A DNA stretch of 49,503 nucleotides from Anaerolineae bacterium (GTDB lineage: Bacteria > Chloroflexota > Anaerolineae > 4572-78 > J111). Made by a program: the position numbers and the translations under genes. Shown here in pieces: positions 34,446 through 41,509 of the stretch (positions are counted from its first letter, which is position 1; every line of letters starts with the position of its first letter). A model generated the notes under the pieces. The model was not told the DNA's origin. It worked only from the letters and a program-made list of their open reading frames with translations, and ran no database searches. The stretch covers positions 1 through 49,503 of the forward strand of contig JAHDWA010000066.1 in NCBI GenBank assembly GCA_023382535.1, written 5' to 3'.

Positions 34446-35533
34446 CGCTGGCCCCCTTTGCTTTTAAGTTGGCCCCGCAGCAACCACAGGAAAAACGGCC
34501 CGCCCAGCAACGAGGTGATGACCCCCACCGGCAGTTCAACCGGGGCAAAAGCGGTGCGGGCGACCACGTCTACCCAAATCAAGAAGATGCTGCCAACAAA
34601 GACCGACACCGGCAGCACCCGCCGGTGGTCAGTACCGACCATCAGCCGGACGAGGTGGGGCATCATCAGGCCGACAAAGCCAATCGCCCCGCTAACGGCC
34701 ACCATCGTGCCTGTCAGCAGCGAAACTATCAGAAAAAGCTGGCGGCGGAAGCGAGTGGTATCCACGCCCAGCGTAGCCGCCGTTTCCTCGCCCACGATGA
34801 GGGCATTAAGCGCGCGGGTTTGCGACGCCAGGTAGAGCATGCCCAGGGCCAGCACAGCGGCCGGCAGGCCCAGGTCAACCCACTCGGCTCCGGCCAAACT
34901 GCCCAGCAGCCAGGCCAGCACCGAGCGGGCCAGCTCGCGCTTAGCGGAGGTCAGGGTGATGAAACTGGTCAGGCCAGAAAAGAAGTAAGAGACAGCCAGC
35001 CCGGATAACACCAGTCGCGTCGGACCGAGCTGACCGTTGCTCTGAGCCAGTATAAACACAATGACGAAGGTCAACAGTGAGCCGATAAACGCGCCAAAAG
35101 AGATAGCGTACACCCCGGCAAAGACAAATGCGCCCAAAGCCAGCACCATTACCGCTCCCACCGACGCCCCGGACGAGATACCCAGAAGGTACGGGTCGGC
35201 CAGGAGATTACGCACCATCGCCTGCATGGTCACGCCGACTACGGCCAATCCTGCCCCGACAAACATAGCCAACAGGACCCGGGGCAAGCGGATCAGCCAG
35301 ACAATGTTGTATTGGGCCTGCGTCCAGTCGCCTGCTATCCCACTAATAACTTCCGATAGAGCGATCCGCCACACCTGCCCGGCAGGGATGGGTACCGGGC
35401 CGATGACAACCGCCAGGGTGATAGAGATAAACAGCAGACCGACCAGCGTCGCCAGCAATAACCAGAAGCATCGTTGCTCGGCGCGATGTTGTGTTTGGTT
35501 AGCAAGCTGAATGTGACTAAGGCTGGACACCAA
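34442..35533 (-). CDS. btuC: Cobalamin ABC importer permease (BtuC/FecCD family)
   Basis: 363-residue polytopic permease with about ten helices and FecCD family motifs such as GAGLAVVGVTMQAMVRNLLADPY and LGISSGASVGAV, and the ATPase-contacting region GVITSLLGGPFFLWLL near the end. It would move cobalamin or a related corrinoid across the membrane. Cobalamin rather than siderophore is inferred from the riboswitch upstream of btuF. Start is GTG at 35533; a TTG a few codons later is possible. 102 bp separate it from btuF. Confidence 0.9.
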   Translation of the reverse strand: MVSSLSHIQLANQTQHRAEQRCFWLLLATLVGLLFISITLAVVIGPVPIPAGQVWRIALSEVISGIAGDWTQAQYNIVWLIRLPRVLLAMFVGAGLAVVGVTMQAMVRNLLADPYLLGISSGASVGAVMVLALGAFVFAGVYAISFGAFIGSLLTFVIVFILAQSNGQLGPTRLVLSGLAVSYFFSGLTSFITLTSAKRELARSVLAWLLGSLAGAEWVDLGLPAAVLALGMLYLASQTRALNALIVGEETAATLGVDTTRFRRQLFLIVSLLTGTMVAVSGAIGFVGLMMPHLVRLMVGTDHRRVLPVSVFVGSIFLIWVDVVARTAFAPVELPVGVITSLLGGPFFLWLLRGQLKSKGGQR

Positions 35534-35635
35534 TCTACCCCCATTATTCTACCGACCAGGATCGAGGTGATCCGCGAAGGAACATCGAAACGTATTCGGC
35601 GTCTCCGAGTTCTTCGTGGCTCTATTGCTAATAAC

Positions 35636-36745
35636 CTACTCAAACTTTTCCGGATAAAACGCCTCGGCCAGGGTGCGGGTGCGAGCCACGTTGCGCGGAC
35701 CTGGGGTGGCTTCGGCATAGGTCAGGACGACAAACTTGTTGTTTTTGATGGCTTCGACAGCGGCCAATTGGGGCTTGCTTTTCAGGAAGTTAATCTTGCC
35801 TGGGGCATCTGGCTCACCGTAGTCTACAATGACGATGTATTCGGGGTTGCGGTTGAGCACATCTTCCCAGTTAACGGTCGTCCAACTGGTGTCAACATCG
35901 TTAAAGATGTTAACCCCGCCTGCGGCCTCAATCATAGCGTTGGGCATAGCAAATTTGCCGGCCGTAAACGGCGACTCTTCCCCGCTGTCGTACACAAACA
36001 CGCGGATAGGCTTATCCACTTGGCCGATGGCGGCTTTGATTTCGGCCAATTGGGCGCGATACTGCTCGACCTTCGCTCGAGCTTGGGCCTCAACGCCAAA
36101 AATCTGGCCGATATTGAGCATATCGGAGAAGGTGTCTTCCAGGCTAATCTGCTCGCGCGGCTTAATCCGAATGCAAGACTCGGTCAAGACGTAGGATTTG
36201 ATACCATACCTGGCCAGGCTCTCCGGGGTCATGCCTTTCTCCTCAGAGAAGCCGTAGTTCCACCCGGCAAAGAAGAAGTCCGGCTCAGCGCCAACCAGCG
36301 CCTCAAGGTCAATATACTTATCCGAAAGCAGAGGAATACCTTTCAGCATCTCCCGGTATTCGGGGGCAACTTCGCGGGTATCGGAGACGCCACTATAGCC
36401 GATCAACTTATCTTTCAAGCCCACATCCAGAAAAATCTCGGTGATGTTAACATCGTTGGTCACGGCTCGTTGGGGTGGGGCCTCAAAGGTGACCGGCTCG
36501 CCACACATGGTAACAGTGACGGGGAAACCTTCTGCGGTGGCCTTATCGGCAGTTTGGGTAGCTGTGGCGTCAGTGGCCTCCACTCCCTCTTTTTGAGGCG
36601 TTTCTTTGCTCACATTCTCAGCTTGACCAACCGCTTGTTCAGTCGCCGCCGGTTTGCCGCTTTCGGAGGCGACCGCGCCGCCACAAGCGGCCAGAATAGT
36701 AGCTAATAGGATCATCAGCAGGTTGATTTTTAGTTGCTTCATCAC
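35636..36745 (-). CDS. btuF: Cobalamin-binding lipoprotein of ABC importer (BtuF-like)
   Basis: 369 residues: lipoprotein signal with LAAC (Cys near 21), a polar linker, and the periplasmic-binding fold of the BtuF/FhuD class from about residue 75 (VTFEAPPQRAVTNDVNITEI, DLEALVGAEPDFFFAGW). It captures the ligand and delivers it to the permease. Cobalamin is the likely ligand because a cobalamin riboswitch lies in its leader; the binding domain alone would not distinguish siderophores. First gene of btuF-btuC-btuD. Confidence 0.9.
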   Translation of the reverse strand: MMKQLKINLLMILLATILAACGGAVASESGKPAATEQAVGQAENVSKETPQKEGVEATDATATQTADKATAEGFPVTVTMCGEPVTFEAPPQRAVTNDVNITEIFLDVGLKDKLIGYSGVSDTREVAPEYREMLKGIPLLSDKYIDLEALVGAEPDFFFAGWNYGFSEEKGMTPESLARYGIKSYVLTESCIRIKPREQISLEDTFSDMLNIGQIFGVEAQARAKVEQYRAQLAEIKAAIGQVDKPIRVFVYDSGEESPFTAGKFAMPNAMIEAAGGVNIFNDVDTSWTTVNWEDVLNRNPEYIVIVDYGEPDAPGKINFLKSKPQLAAVEAIKNNKFVVLTYAEATPGPRNVARTRTLAEAFYPEKFE

Positions 36746-36790
36746 AATCCTCTCTTGATTTTTCAGCAGTGAGCCTATTCAACCTAAACA

Positions 36791-36820
36791 AAAGGCGACC
36801 TTTCAACCAAAGGTCGCCTG
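36791..36820 (-). terminator. Second tandem terminator of the btuF leader
   Basis: GGCGACCTTT and AAAGGTCGCC form a 10-bp stem with a 5-nt loop; on the minus strand TTTTGTTT follows. Lies 45 bp before the btuF start. Confidence 0.8.
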
Positions 36821-36825
36821 AGTGT

Positions 36826-36853
36826 CAATAAAAAACCCGCCAAAGGGCGGGCC
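36826..36853 (-). terminator. First tandem terminator of the btuF leader
   Basis: On the minus strand CCCGCC-CTTT-GGCGGG is followed directly by TTTTTT. It lies about 50 nt behind the cobalamin aptamer and is probably the riboswitch's expression platform. Confidence 0.85.
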
Positions 36854-36899
36854 GCGCACAACATCCACTGCCTTGGCCCCCTTTCTCCACGAAGGTGGA

Positions 36900-37110
36900 A
36901 CACAAGCCCCAGTGAAAGCGGGTATTCGGGCTTCACCGATTTTGGATTTTGGATTGACGATTTTGGATGGTAGACCGAAATCCAAAATCTAAAATCTAAA
37001 ATCTAAAATCCAATGTTACCGTTGCGGGACAGCGCCGGACTTGCACCGGTCTTCCCCCATTGTGCGCCGCGCATCCGGGCGGCTGGCGCACCTTCACTGG
37101 CTTCTCTATG
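36900..37110 (-). ncRNA. Cobalamin riboswitch upstream of btuF
   Basis: Minus strand: core GGGGGAAGACCGGTGCAAG followed by TCCGGCGCTGTCCCGCAACGG (split by no insertions, about 37061-37020) and B12-box-like AGCCCGAATACCCGC (about 36931-36917). A closing stem pairs AAGCCAGUGAA (about 37104-37094) with UUCACUGGGGCUU (36916-36904), GG bulged. The variable arm is a heptamer-repeat hairpin. Followed by two terminators. Cobalamin should repress btuFCD. Confidence 0.93.
36934..37012. repeat. Heptanucleotide-repeat hairpin inside the btuF riboswitch
   Basis: CGATTTTGGATTTTGGATT faces AAATCCAAAATCTAAAATC around a loop at about 36969-36976. Same unit and same location within the aptamer as at 21297-21372. 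Confidence 0.8.
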
Positions 37111-37124
37111 ATTGTTTGGGCCGG

Positions 37125-37152
37125 AGTATAACAGAGAACAAGAGGTTGTCAA
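37125..37152 (-). promoter_or_regulatory. Promoter of the btuF riboswitch transcript
   Basis: Minus strand: TTGACA (37152-37147), 16-bp spacer, TATACT (37130-37125), about 20 bp before the aptamer's closing stem. Confidence 0.8.
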
Positions 37153-37242
37153 ATTTATCGTATCCCGGCATTTTACGGCTTTGGCCCCTGATAACCCCTC
37201 AAACCGACGTGAGGAGAATTTCGACCGGACGCGATTTCCCCC

Positions 37243-37273
37243 TTGACATTCCAGCGACTGGAAGGTGTATAAT
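37243..37273 (+). promoter_or_regulatory. mer operon promoter with 19-bp spacer
   Basis: TTGACA (37243-37248), 19-bp spacer and TATAAT (37268-37273). The dyad TTCCAG-CGA-CTGGAA fills the spacer. It differs from the two sites near 26 kb, so the second MerR protein (37468) is its expected partner. Confidence 0.92.
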
Positions 37274-37334
37274 GACCTCATTATTACTGAAGTCACCACA
37301 AACATCAAAGCTCAATCTAATTCTTGAGGTAACA

Positions 37335-37433
37335 ATGGCTAATTTGTGCTTAAATGGTTTGAGAAAGTCCACAAGTATGCCTGATCCAAAGAAGACCTAC
37401 CGTAGAACAGCAACCGAGGAGATGTCGTGGTAG
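37335..37433 (+). CDS. Small ORF leading the mer transcript
   Basis: GAGGT lies 5 nt before an ATG that opens a 32-codon frame (begins MANLCLNGLRK). It is between the mer promoter and merR and would be translated first. No family recognised; it may be a remnant or chance. The only striking point is its good ribosome site. Confidence 0.4.
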   Translation: MANLCLNGLRKSTSMPDPKKTYRRTATEEMSW

Positions 37434-37467
37434 CGCTATTGAGGGCCTGTACAAGGAGCAGATCGTT

Positions 37468-37956
37468 ATGAGGACAGGTGGCAAACAATTGGAACAAACG
37501 GATGCACAAACAGTCGGTGGGCTACGCATTGGTGAATTGGCTCAGGCCAGCGGCGCTTCAACTAAAACGATCCGTTTTTACGAGCAGGTAGGCTTGTTAC
37601 CCCCAGCACAGCGGGCCAAAAACCGCTATCGGCTCTATGATGTAGAGGATGTGCGGCGGCTGCGCTTCATCCGCAACGCCCGTAGCTTGGGCTTTTCCCT
37701 GGATGACCTCAAAGAAGTGCTGGCCCTGCGAGATCAAGGTGAAGCGCCTTGTCGTTATGTGGCCCACCTGCTTGAGGAAAAGGCAGCGGAGGTTGAGGAA
37801 CGGATTCGCCAGTTGCAAGAACTACAGCAGGATTTGCAGCAGTTACTGCGCCAAGCCAGCGATTTACCCGACGATGACATTGAAATGAAGGAGTGTGTCT
37901 GTCACCTCATTCAAATTAAAGAGCTCAAACACCGGGAGATTTATGATGACCGTTGA
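37468..37956 (+). CDS. merR: MerR mercury-responsive regulator
   Basis: 162 residues: MerR helix-turn-helix (STKTIRFYEQVGLLPPA), long dimer helix and three cysteines in GEAPCRYV and ECVCHLIQ, the positions used for Hg(II) binding across the dimer in MerR-class regulators. AAGGAG lies 9 nt before the ATG. It is encoded inside the operon it should control, as in Gram-positive-type mer operons, behind a promoter with a 19-bp spacer and its own dyad. A shift of 25 residues at the N-terminus relative to compact MerR is seen. Confidence 0.9.
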   Translation: MRTGGKQLEQTDAQTVGGLRIGELAQASGASTKTIRFYEQVGLLPPAQRAKNRYRLYDVEDVRRLRFIRNARSLGFSLDDLKEVLALRDQGEAPCRYVAHLLEEKAAEVEERIRQLQELQQDLQQLLRQASDLPDDDIEMKECVCHLIQIKELKHREIYDDR

Positions 37957-37986
37957 AACAAAAACTCTAAAAGGAAATTTTCACTT

Positions 37987-39417
37987 ATGGCTGAAAAATT
38001 CGATCTCGTGATCCTCGGCGCCGGCTCGACCGCCTTCGCAGCTGCACTCAGGACCGCCGAGTTGGGCAGGACGGCGGTCATGACTGAGTCCCGCACCCTC
38101 GGCGGCACGTGTGTCAACCGTGGCTGCTTGCCCAGCAAGAACCTCATCGAGGCGGCCCGCATTATTTGGGAGGCGCAGTATCCCCGCTATCCGGGCTTGC
38201 GACCGGCCAAGATTGAATTTGATTTTAAGGAACTCATTCGCCAGAAGGATGAGGTCATTCACGATTACCGCGATCGTAAGTACAACTCGATTGTGGAGGA
38301 CGTGGACAAGATCAAGGTCTATCAGGACCACGTGTCGTTCTTGGATAACCGCACCGTCATGGTTGATGGTCGCGTCCTATCCGGGGAGCAGTTTCTCATC
38401 GCCACTGGCAGCCGGCCGACCCTCCCCACGATTGAGGGTCTTGATCAAGTACCCTACCTTACCTCTGATTTACTGACCTCGGGCGAACCGCAAGAACTGT
38501 TCGAATTACCCAAATCCTTAGTTATCATCGGCGGTGGCTACATTGCGCTCGAGCTAGGCCAGATGTTCCATCGTTTTGGTAGTCAAGTGACCATCCTTGA
38601 ACGGAGCCGCCGGATTCTCAAGGAGTACGAGCCGGAAGTTTCAAGGACCTTGACCGATGCTCTGCTTGAGGAGGGGATCACTCTGGTGACAGGAGTTCAG
38701 GCCCAACGTGTCTTCCAGGAGAGTGACGAAATCGTTGTCGTTGGTCAGAAGGGTGGGGTTGAGCAGCGTTTCCGAGCGGAACGGCTGCTCGTCGCCACCG
38801 GCCGGATACCGAACACCGACAACATCGGAATTGAGAAAATTGGAGTGGCGTTGGACGAGCGGGGCTTCGTCAAGGTCAACGACGAACTACAGACAAATAT
38901 CCCCTACGTGTGGGCGGCCGGTGATGTGATTGGAAGCCATACAGGAAGCCAGCTTGCCACCCCGGTCGGCGCTCACGACGGCGGCATTGCCGCTTTGAAC
39001 GCGCTGAACGATGAACGGCGGAAGGTGAACCACACCGTGATCCCCCGGACGATCTTCACCGATCCGCAAGTGGCCGTGGTGGGCCTGACCGATGCTGAAG
39101 CCAACGCGCAGGGCCATCGCTGCTGGTGCAACACCATCCCGGTCAAACTGGTGCCGCGAGCCGGGGCAATTCGGGATACCCGCGGCATCGCCAAGATGGT
39201 GATTGACGTGAATACAAACAAGGTGCTCGGCGTGTCACTGGTCATGCGGGATGCCGGTGAGGTCATCCACGAGGCGGCTATGGGCTTGCGCCTGGGCGCT
39301 ACTCTGGATGATTTCATTGACCTGCTCCACGTCTACCCAACCATGGCCGAGGCGTTAAAGATTGTGGCTATCTCGCGCTACAAAGACCCGGAAAAGCTCT
39401 CCTGCTGCGCGGAGTGA
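37987..39417 (+). CDS. merA: Mercuric reductase MerA
   Basis: 476-residue flavin disulfide reductase that reduces Hg(II) to Hg(0) with NADPH in the cytoplasm. FAD motif [12 protein letters not shown] at the start, redox-active CVNRGC at 42-47, NAD(P)H motif [12 protein letters not shown], and the C-terminal vicinal pair Cys473-Cys474 (SCCAE) that hands Hg to the active site and separates MerA from dihydrolipoamide dehydrogenases. It lacks the N-terminal HMA domain of many MerA proteins. Starts 30 bp behind merR; AAAAGG upstream. Confidence 0.95.
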   Translation: MAEKFDLVILGAGSTAFAAALRTAELGRTAVMTESRTLGGTCVNRGCLPSKNLIEAARIIWEAQYPRYPGLRPAKIEFDFKELIRQKDEVIHDYRDRKYNSIVEDVDKIKVYQDHVSFLDNRTVMVDGRVLSGEQFLIATGSRPTLPTIEGLDQVPYLTSDLLTSGEPQELFELPKSLVIIGGGYIALELGQMFHRFGSQVTILERSRRILKEYEPEVSRTLTDALLEEGITLVTGVQAQRVFQESDEIVVVGQKGGVEQRFRAERLLVATGRIPNTDNIGIEKIGVALDERGFVKVNDELQTNIPYVWAAGDVIGSHTGSQLATPVGAHDGGIAALNALNDERRKVNHTVIPRTIFTDPQVAVVGLTDAEANAQGHRCWCNTIPVKLVPRAGAIRDTRGIAKMVIDVNTNKVLGVSLVMRDAGEVIHEAAMGLRLGATLDDFIDLLHVYPTMAEALKIVAISRYKDPEKLSCCAE

Positions 39418-39489
39418 CTCCACAGAGATAGCAAAGTGTAGTTGTGACGTGGACTGAATGTAAATATTATGCTAAAGGAGATAGTAATT

Positions 39490-40164
39490 GTGAAAACACC
39501 AAACTTATATGAAATTTCCGCAGGGTTAAGTAAGGCGGGCATCGATATAAATTTTGGGCCAGACGTATCACGCCTGGTCATTCAAATCTGGCGACTCTTA
39601 GCTGAGGGTCGGCCTATCTCCCTTGAACAAGTCGAGCAAATAGCCGCTCATCTCCAAATACCTCATAACACCTTGACCGCTTTTCAGAGTAAGTATAAAG
39701 CAGGTTTCGAGTTCAATGCTGAAGGCAACATTGTCGGCTGGATCGGGTTATCACTGAACCCTCATCATTCATACCGATTTCAGGTAAATGATCATCTGCT
39801 GTTTGCCTGGTGTGGCTGGGACACTTTATTCCTGCCGCCCATTCTCAAGCAAACTGCTGTGGTCGAGTCCTCTTGTCCTGCCACTGCAAAGAAGATTCGG
39901 CTAACGATAACGCCTGAGGGAGTAGAACTATATGAGCCAACCAGCGCCGTTATCTCCATCATCATCCCCAAAACAAACATTTTGGAGTCGGGTTCTGCTG
40001 AAGGAGTCTGGCTGGCCTTTTGTAATCATGTCCATATCTTTAGTTCCCCTGAAGCGGCCTCAGAATGGTTCTTGGGGAAAGACGAAGAACCAATCATCCT
40101 CTCAATAGAAGAGGGATACCAACTTGGGCGTATTCGATTTGAGAAAAATCTTAAGTATGCTTAG
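39490..40164 (+). CDS. merB: Organomercurial lyase MerB
   Basis: About 224 residues. The catalytic residues of MerB are visible: the first Cys and the Asp in FAWCGWDTLF near residue 107, and the second Cys in FCNHVHIF near 178. It splits carbon-mercury bonds and passes Hg(II) to MerA, giving resistance to methylmercury as well. The GTG at 39490 is chosen because AAAGGAG lies 9 nt upstream; an ATG 21 nt earlier lacks a ribosome site. The winged-helix-like N-terminal region (SLEQVEQIAAHLQIP) is normal for the family. Confidence 0.93.
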   Translation: MKTPNLYEISAGLSKAGIDINFGPDVSRLVIQIWRLLAEGRPISLEQVEQIAAHLQIPHNTLTAFQSKYKAGFEFNAEGNIVGWIGLSLNPHHSYRFQVNDHLLFAWCGWDTLFLPPILKQTAVVESSCPATAKKIRLTITPEGVELYEPTSAVISIIIPKTNILESGSAEGVWLAFCNHVHIFSSPEAASEWFLGKDEEPIILSIEEGYQLGRIRFEKNLKYA

Positions 40165-40166
40165 AA

Positions 40167-40640
40167 GTGGTGGTGGGAACGGTGTCACCTGGCGACTTGA
40201 ACGGCTATTGCCCTGGCTCGGCCGGCTCAGCCTTTGGCGGCTTGGCGGTGATGTGTTGCATAGGCTGGACGGGCCTGGCCAGTCTCTTGCCTACTCTTGG
40301 CCTTGGTTTTCTCGTCTACACCGCGAATACAGAGCGACTCATTTACGTGGCTCTCACCTTCTCCGGCCTGGGCTTTGGGCTCTCCTGGCGACGCCATCGC
40401 CGCCCCTGGTCATTTATCGTGGCCGCTATCGGCGCGGGGCTGCTGCTCTACCCCTTCCATCACGCGCTCGAGGTGACGCTGTGGGTCGTCCTGGTGTATG
40501 CCGGGTTGGCCCTGTTATTCAGTGCTTCTGTGCTCGATGCGTGGCTGACTCACCGGGCCGCCCGTTACTGTACGCTCTCCCCCAACCGCCGCCACGCGCA
40601 AGCGGAACCCCAATTTACTAAAGGAGTAAAGTCCCTATGA
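40167..40640 (+). CDS. MerC/MerT-like mercury transport membrane protein
   Basis: 157 residues with about four helices. The first helix region carries a vicinal cysteine pair (AVMCCIGWTGLA), as in MerC and MerT, where it binds Hg(II) for transfer to the cytoplasm. The rest (LGLGFLVYTANTERLIYV, PWSFIVAAIGAGLLLYPF) resembles MerC-type proteins rather than MerT. The GTG start at 40167 is 3 nt after merB; ATG 40251 is an alternative that would start right before the cysteines. Ends ATGA-overlapped with merP. Assignment is by position and cysteine pair. Confidence 0.65.
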   Translation: MVVGTVSPGDLNGYCPGSAGSAFGGLAVMCCIGWTGLASLLPTLGLGFLVYTANTERLIYVALTFSGLGFGLSWRRHRRPWSFIVAAIGAGLLLYPFHHALEVTLWVVLVYAGLALLFSASVLDAWLTHRAARYCTLSPNRRHAQAEPQFTKGVKSL

Positions 40641-41095
40641 GTAAGTCCCCATCTGACAAATCACACTCCAGGCTCAGAGGGCTTTGGCCCGCGTCACTCA
40701 GTTGGCTGTTGATAGGCATTGCCCTGACCATCGGCTTGAGTGCCTGTGCGCCACAGCCGAAACAGAGCATTCCGGCCACGGCGTCAACCAGCGCACCACC
40801 ACCAGCGACAACTGCCCAGGAGATAGTCCCCACCCCCGCAATCGGCTCAATTGCGACGAACCCGGCTGGATTGGAGACGAGGCTTGGCTTCACTGTCCAT
40901 GGCTGGACCTGAAACGGCTGAATTGCCGTCACGCTGGCGAGCGTCCGGCAGTTGCCGGGGATCGGTGAAATCACAGGGAACTTGGCCACGGGTACGCTCA
41001 TTGTTACTTACGACCCGGCCCAAGTGACCCCAGCGCAAATCATTCAAAAGATCGAAGCTGTTGGCTACAGCGTCGAAAGGACGTTTGAACCATGA
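40637..41095 (+). CDS. merP: MerP-like HMA lipoprotein with U-N-G-U motif (candidate selenoprotein)
   Basis: 152 residues if both internal UGAs are read as selenocysteine. A lipoprotein signal ends LSAC; a linker follows; the HMA domain begins near residue 82. Its metal motif, normally GMTCxxC, reads HGWT-UGA-NG-UGA-IAVTLASV: UGAs at 40910-40912 and 40919-40921, residues 92 and 95. The rest of the fold matches HMA (ITGNLATGTLIVTYDPAQV, IIQKIEAVGYSVE). A two-part hairpin with loop GGCG at 40925-40949 resembles a bacterial SECIS. Coupled by 4-bp overlaps to both neighbours, merC-like and merT. It would bind Hg(II) outside the cell by selenolate and pass it to MerT. Confidence 0.85.
40925..40949 (+). 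promoter_or_regulatory. SECIS-like hairpin of merP
   Basis: GCCG/CGGC lower stem, 2x1 internal loop, ACGCU/AGCGU upper stem and loop GGCG at 40936-40939. The loop starts 15 nt after the second and 24 nt after the first UGA and opens with GG. Confidence 0.6.
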
Positions 41096-41433
41096 TCAGC
41101 AAATTCGGGTCACTCATTTCCACAGTCGCCGCCACCCTCAGCGCCAGTTGCTGCATTTTGCCGACGATCTTGTTGGCTTTGGGGTTTACCAGCCTCGGCC
41201 CCTTTGCCGTGCTGATGCGTTACCGGCCACTTACTCTCACCTTCAGTTTTGTGATGTTGGCCTTCGCCTTCTACCTGGTGTACCGGCCTCAGGCCCAGGC
41301 CGACTGTGCCAGCGGGGTCTGCTCGCCACAAGCGTTACGCCGGCAACGCTGGCTGGTCTGGCTCTCGGCGGGGTTGATGATAGTGTTCACCTTCCTGGCC
41401 GCATTGCCCCTACCCATGACGATAACCATGTAA
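41092..41433 (+). CDS. merT: Mercuric transport protein MerT
   Basis: 113 residues, three helices. Helix 1 carries the vicinal pair SASCCILP, and the cytoplasmic loop has a second pair in ADCASGVCS, the two Hg-relay sites of MerT. The ATG overlaps the merP stop (ATGA), which indicates translational coupling. It takes Hg(II) from MerP and delivers it to MerA. Last gene of the operon; the minus-strand gene 41510 ends 76 bp away with no clear terminator between. Confidence 0.93.
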   Translation: MISKFGSLISTVAATLSASCCILPTILLALGFTSLGPFAVLMRYRPLTLTFSFVMLAFAFYLVYRPQAQADCASGVCSPQALRRQRWLVWLSAGLMIVFTFLAALPLPMTITM

Positions 41434-41509
41434 GTGCCTGTCCGATGCGAAGAAAACCCCAAAGCACCTAAACCGAAATCCCTCCTAACCCCTCCTATCT
41501 TTTGATCGC

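Noticed and set aside
39412..39420. merA stop TGA as a further Sec codon
   Set aside because: Readthrough gives only a few unrelated residues; the SCCAE tail is the normal end of MerA.
40124..40621. Alternative protein in another frame over the merC-like gene
   Set aside because: It is Arg/Leu-rich without helices or cysteine motifs and overlaps merB; the frame from 40167 has clear helices and coupled ends.
22147..41095. UGA reassigned genome-wide to Trp, Gly or Cys
   Set aside because: Many genes here end in TGA at family-normal positions, Trp is coded by TGG throughout, and adjacent cysteines in the same proteins use TGC/TGT. Only site-specific recoding fits.
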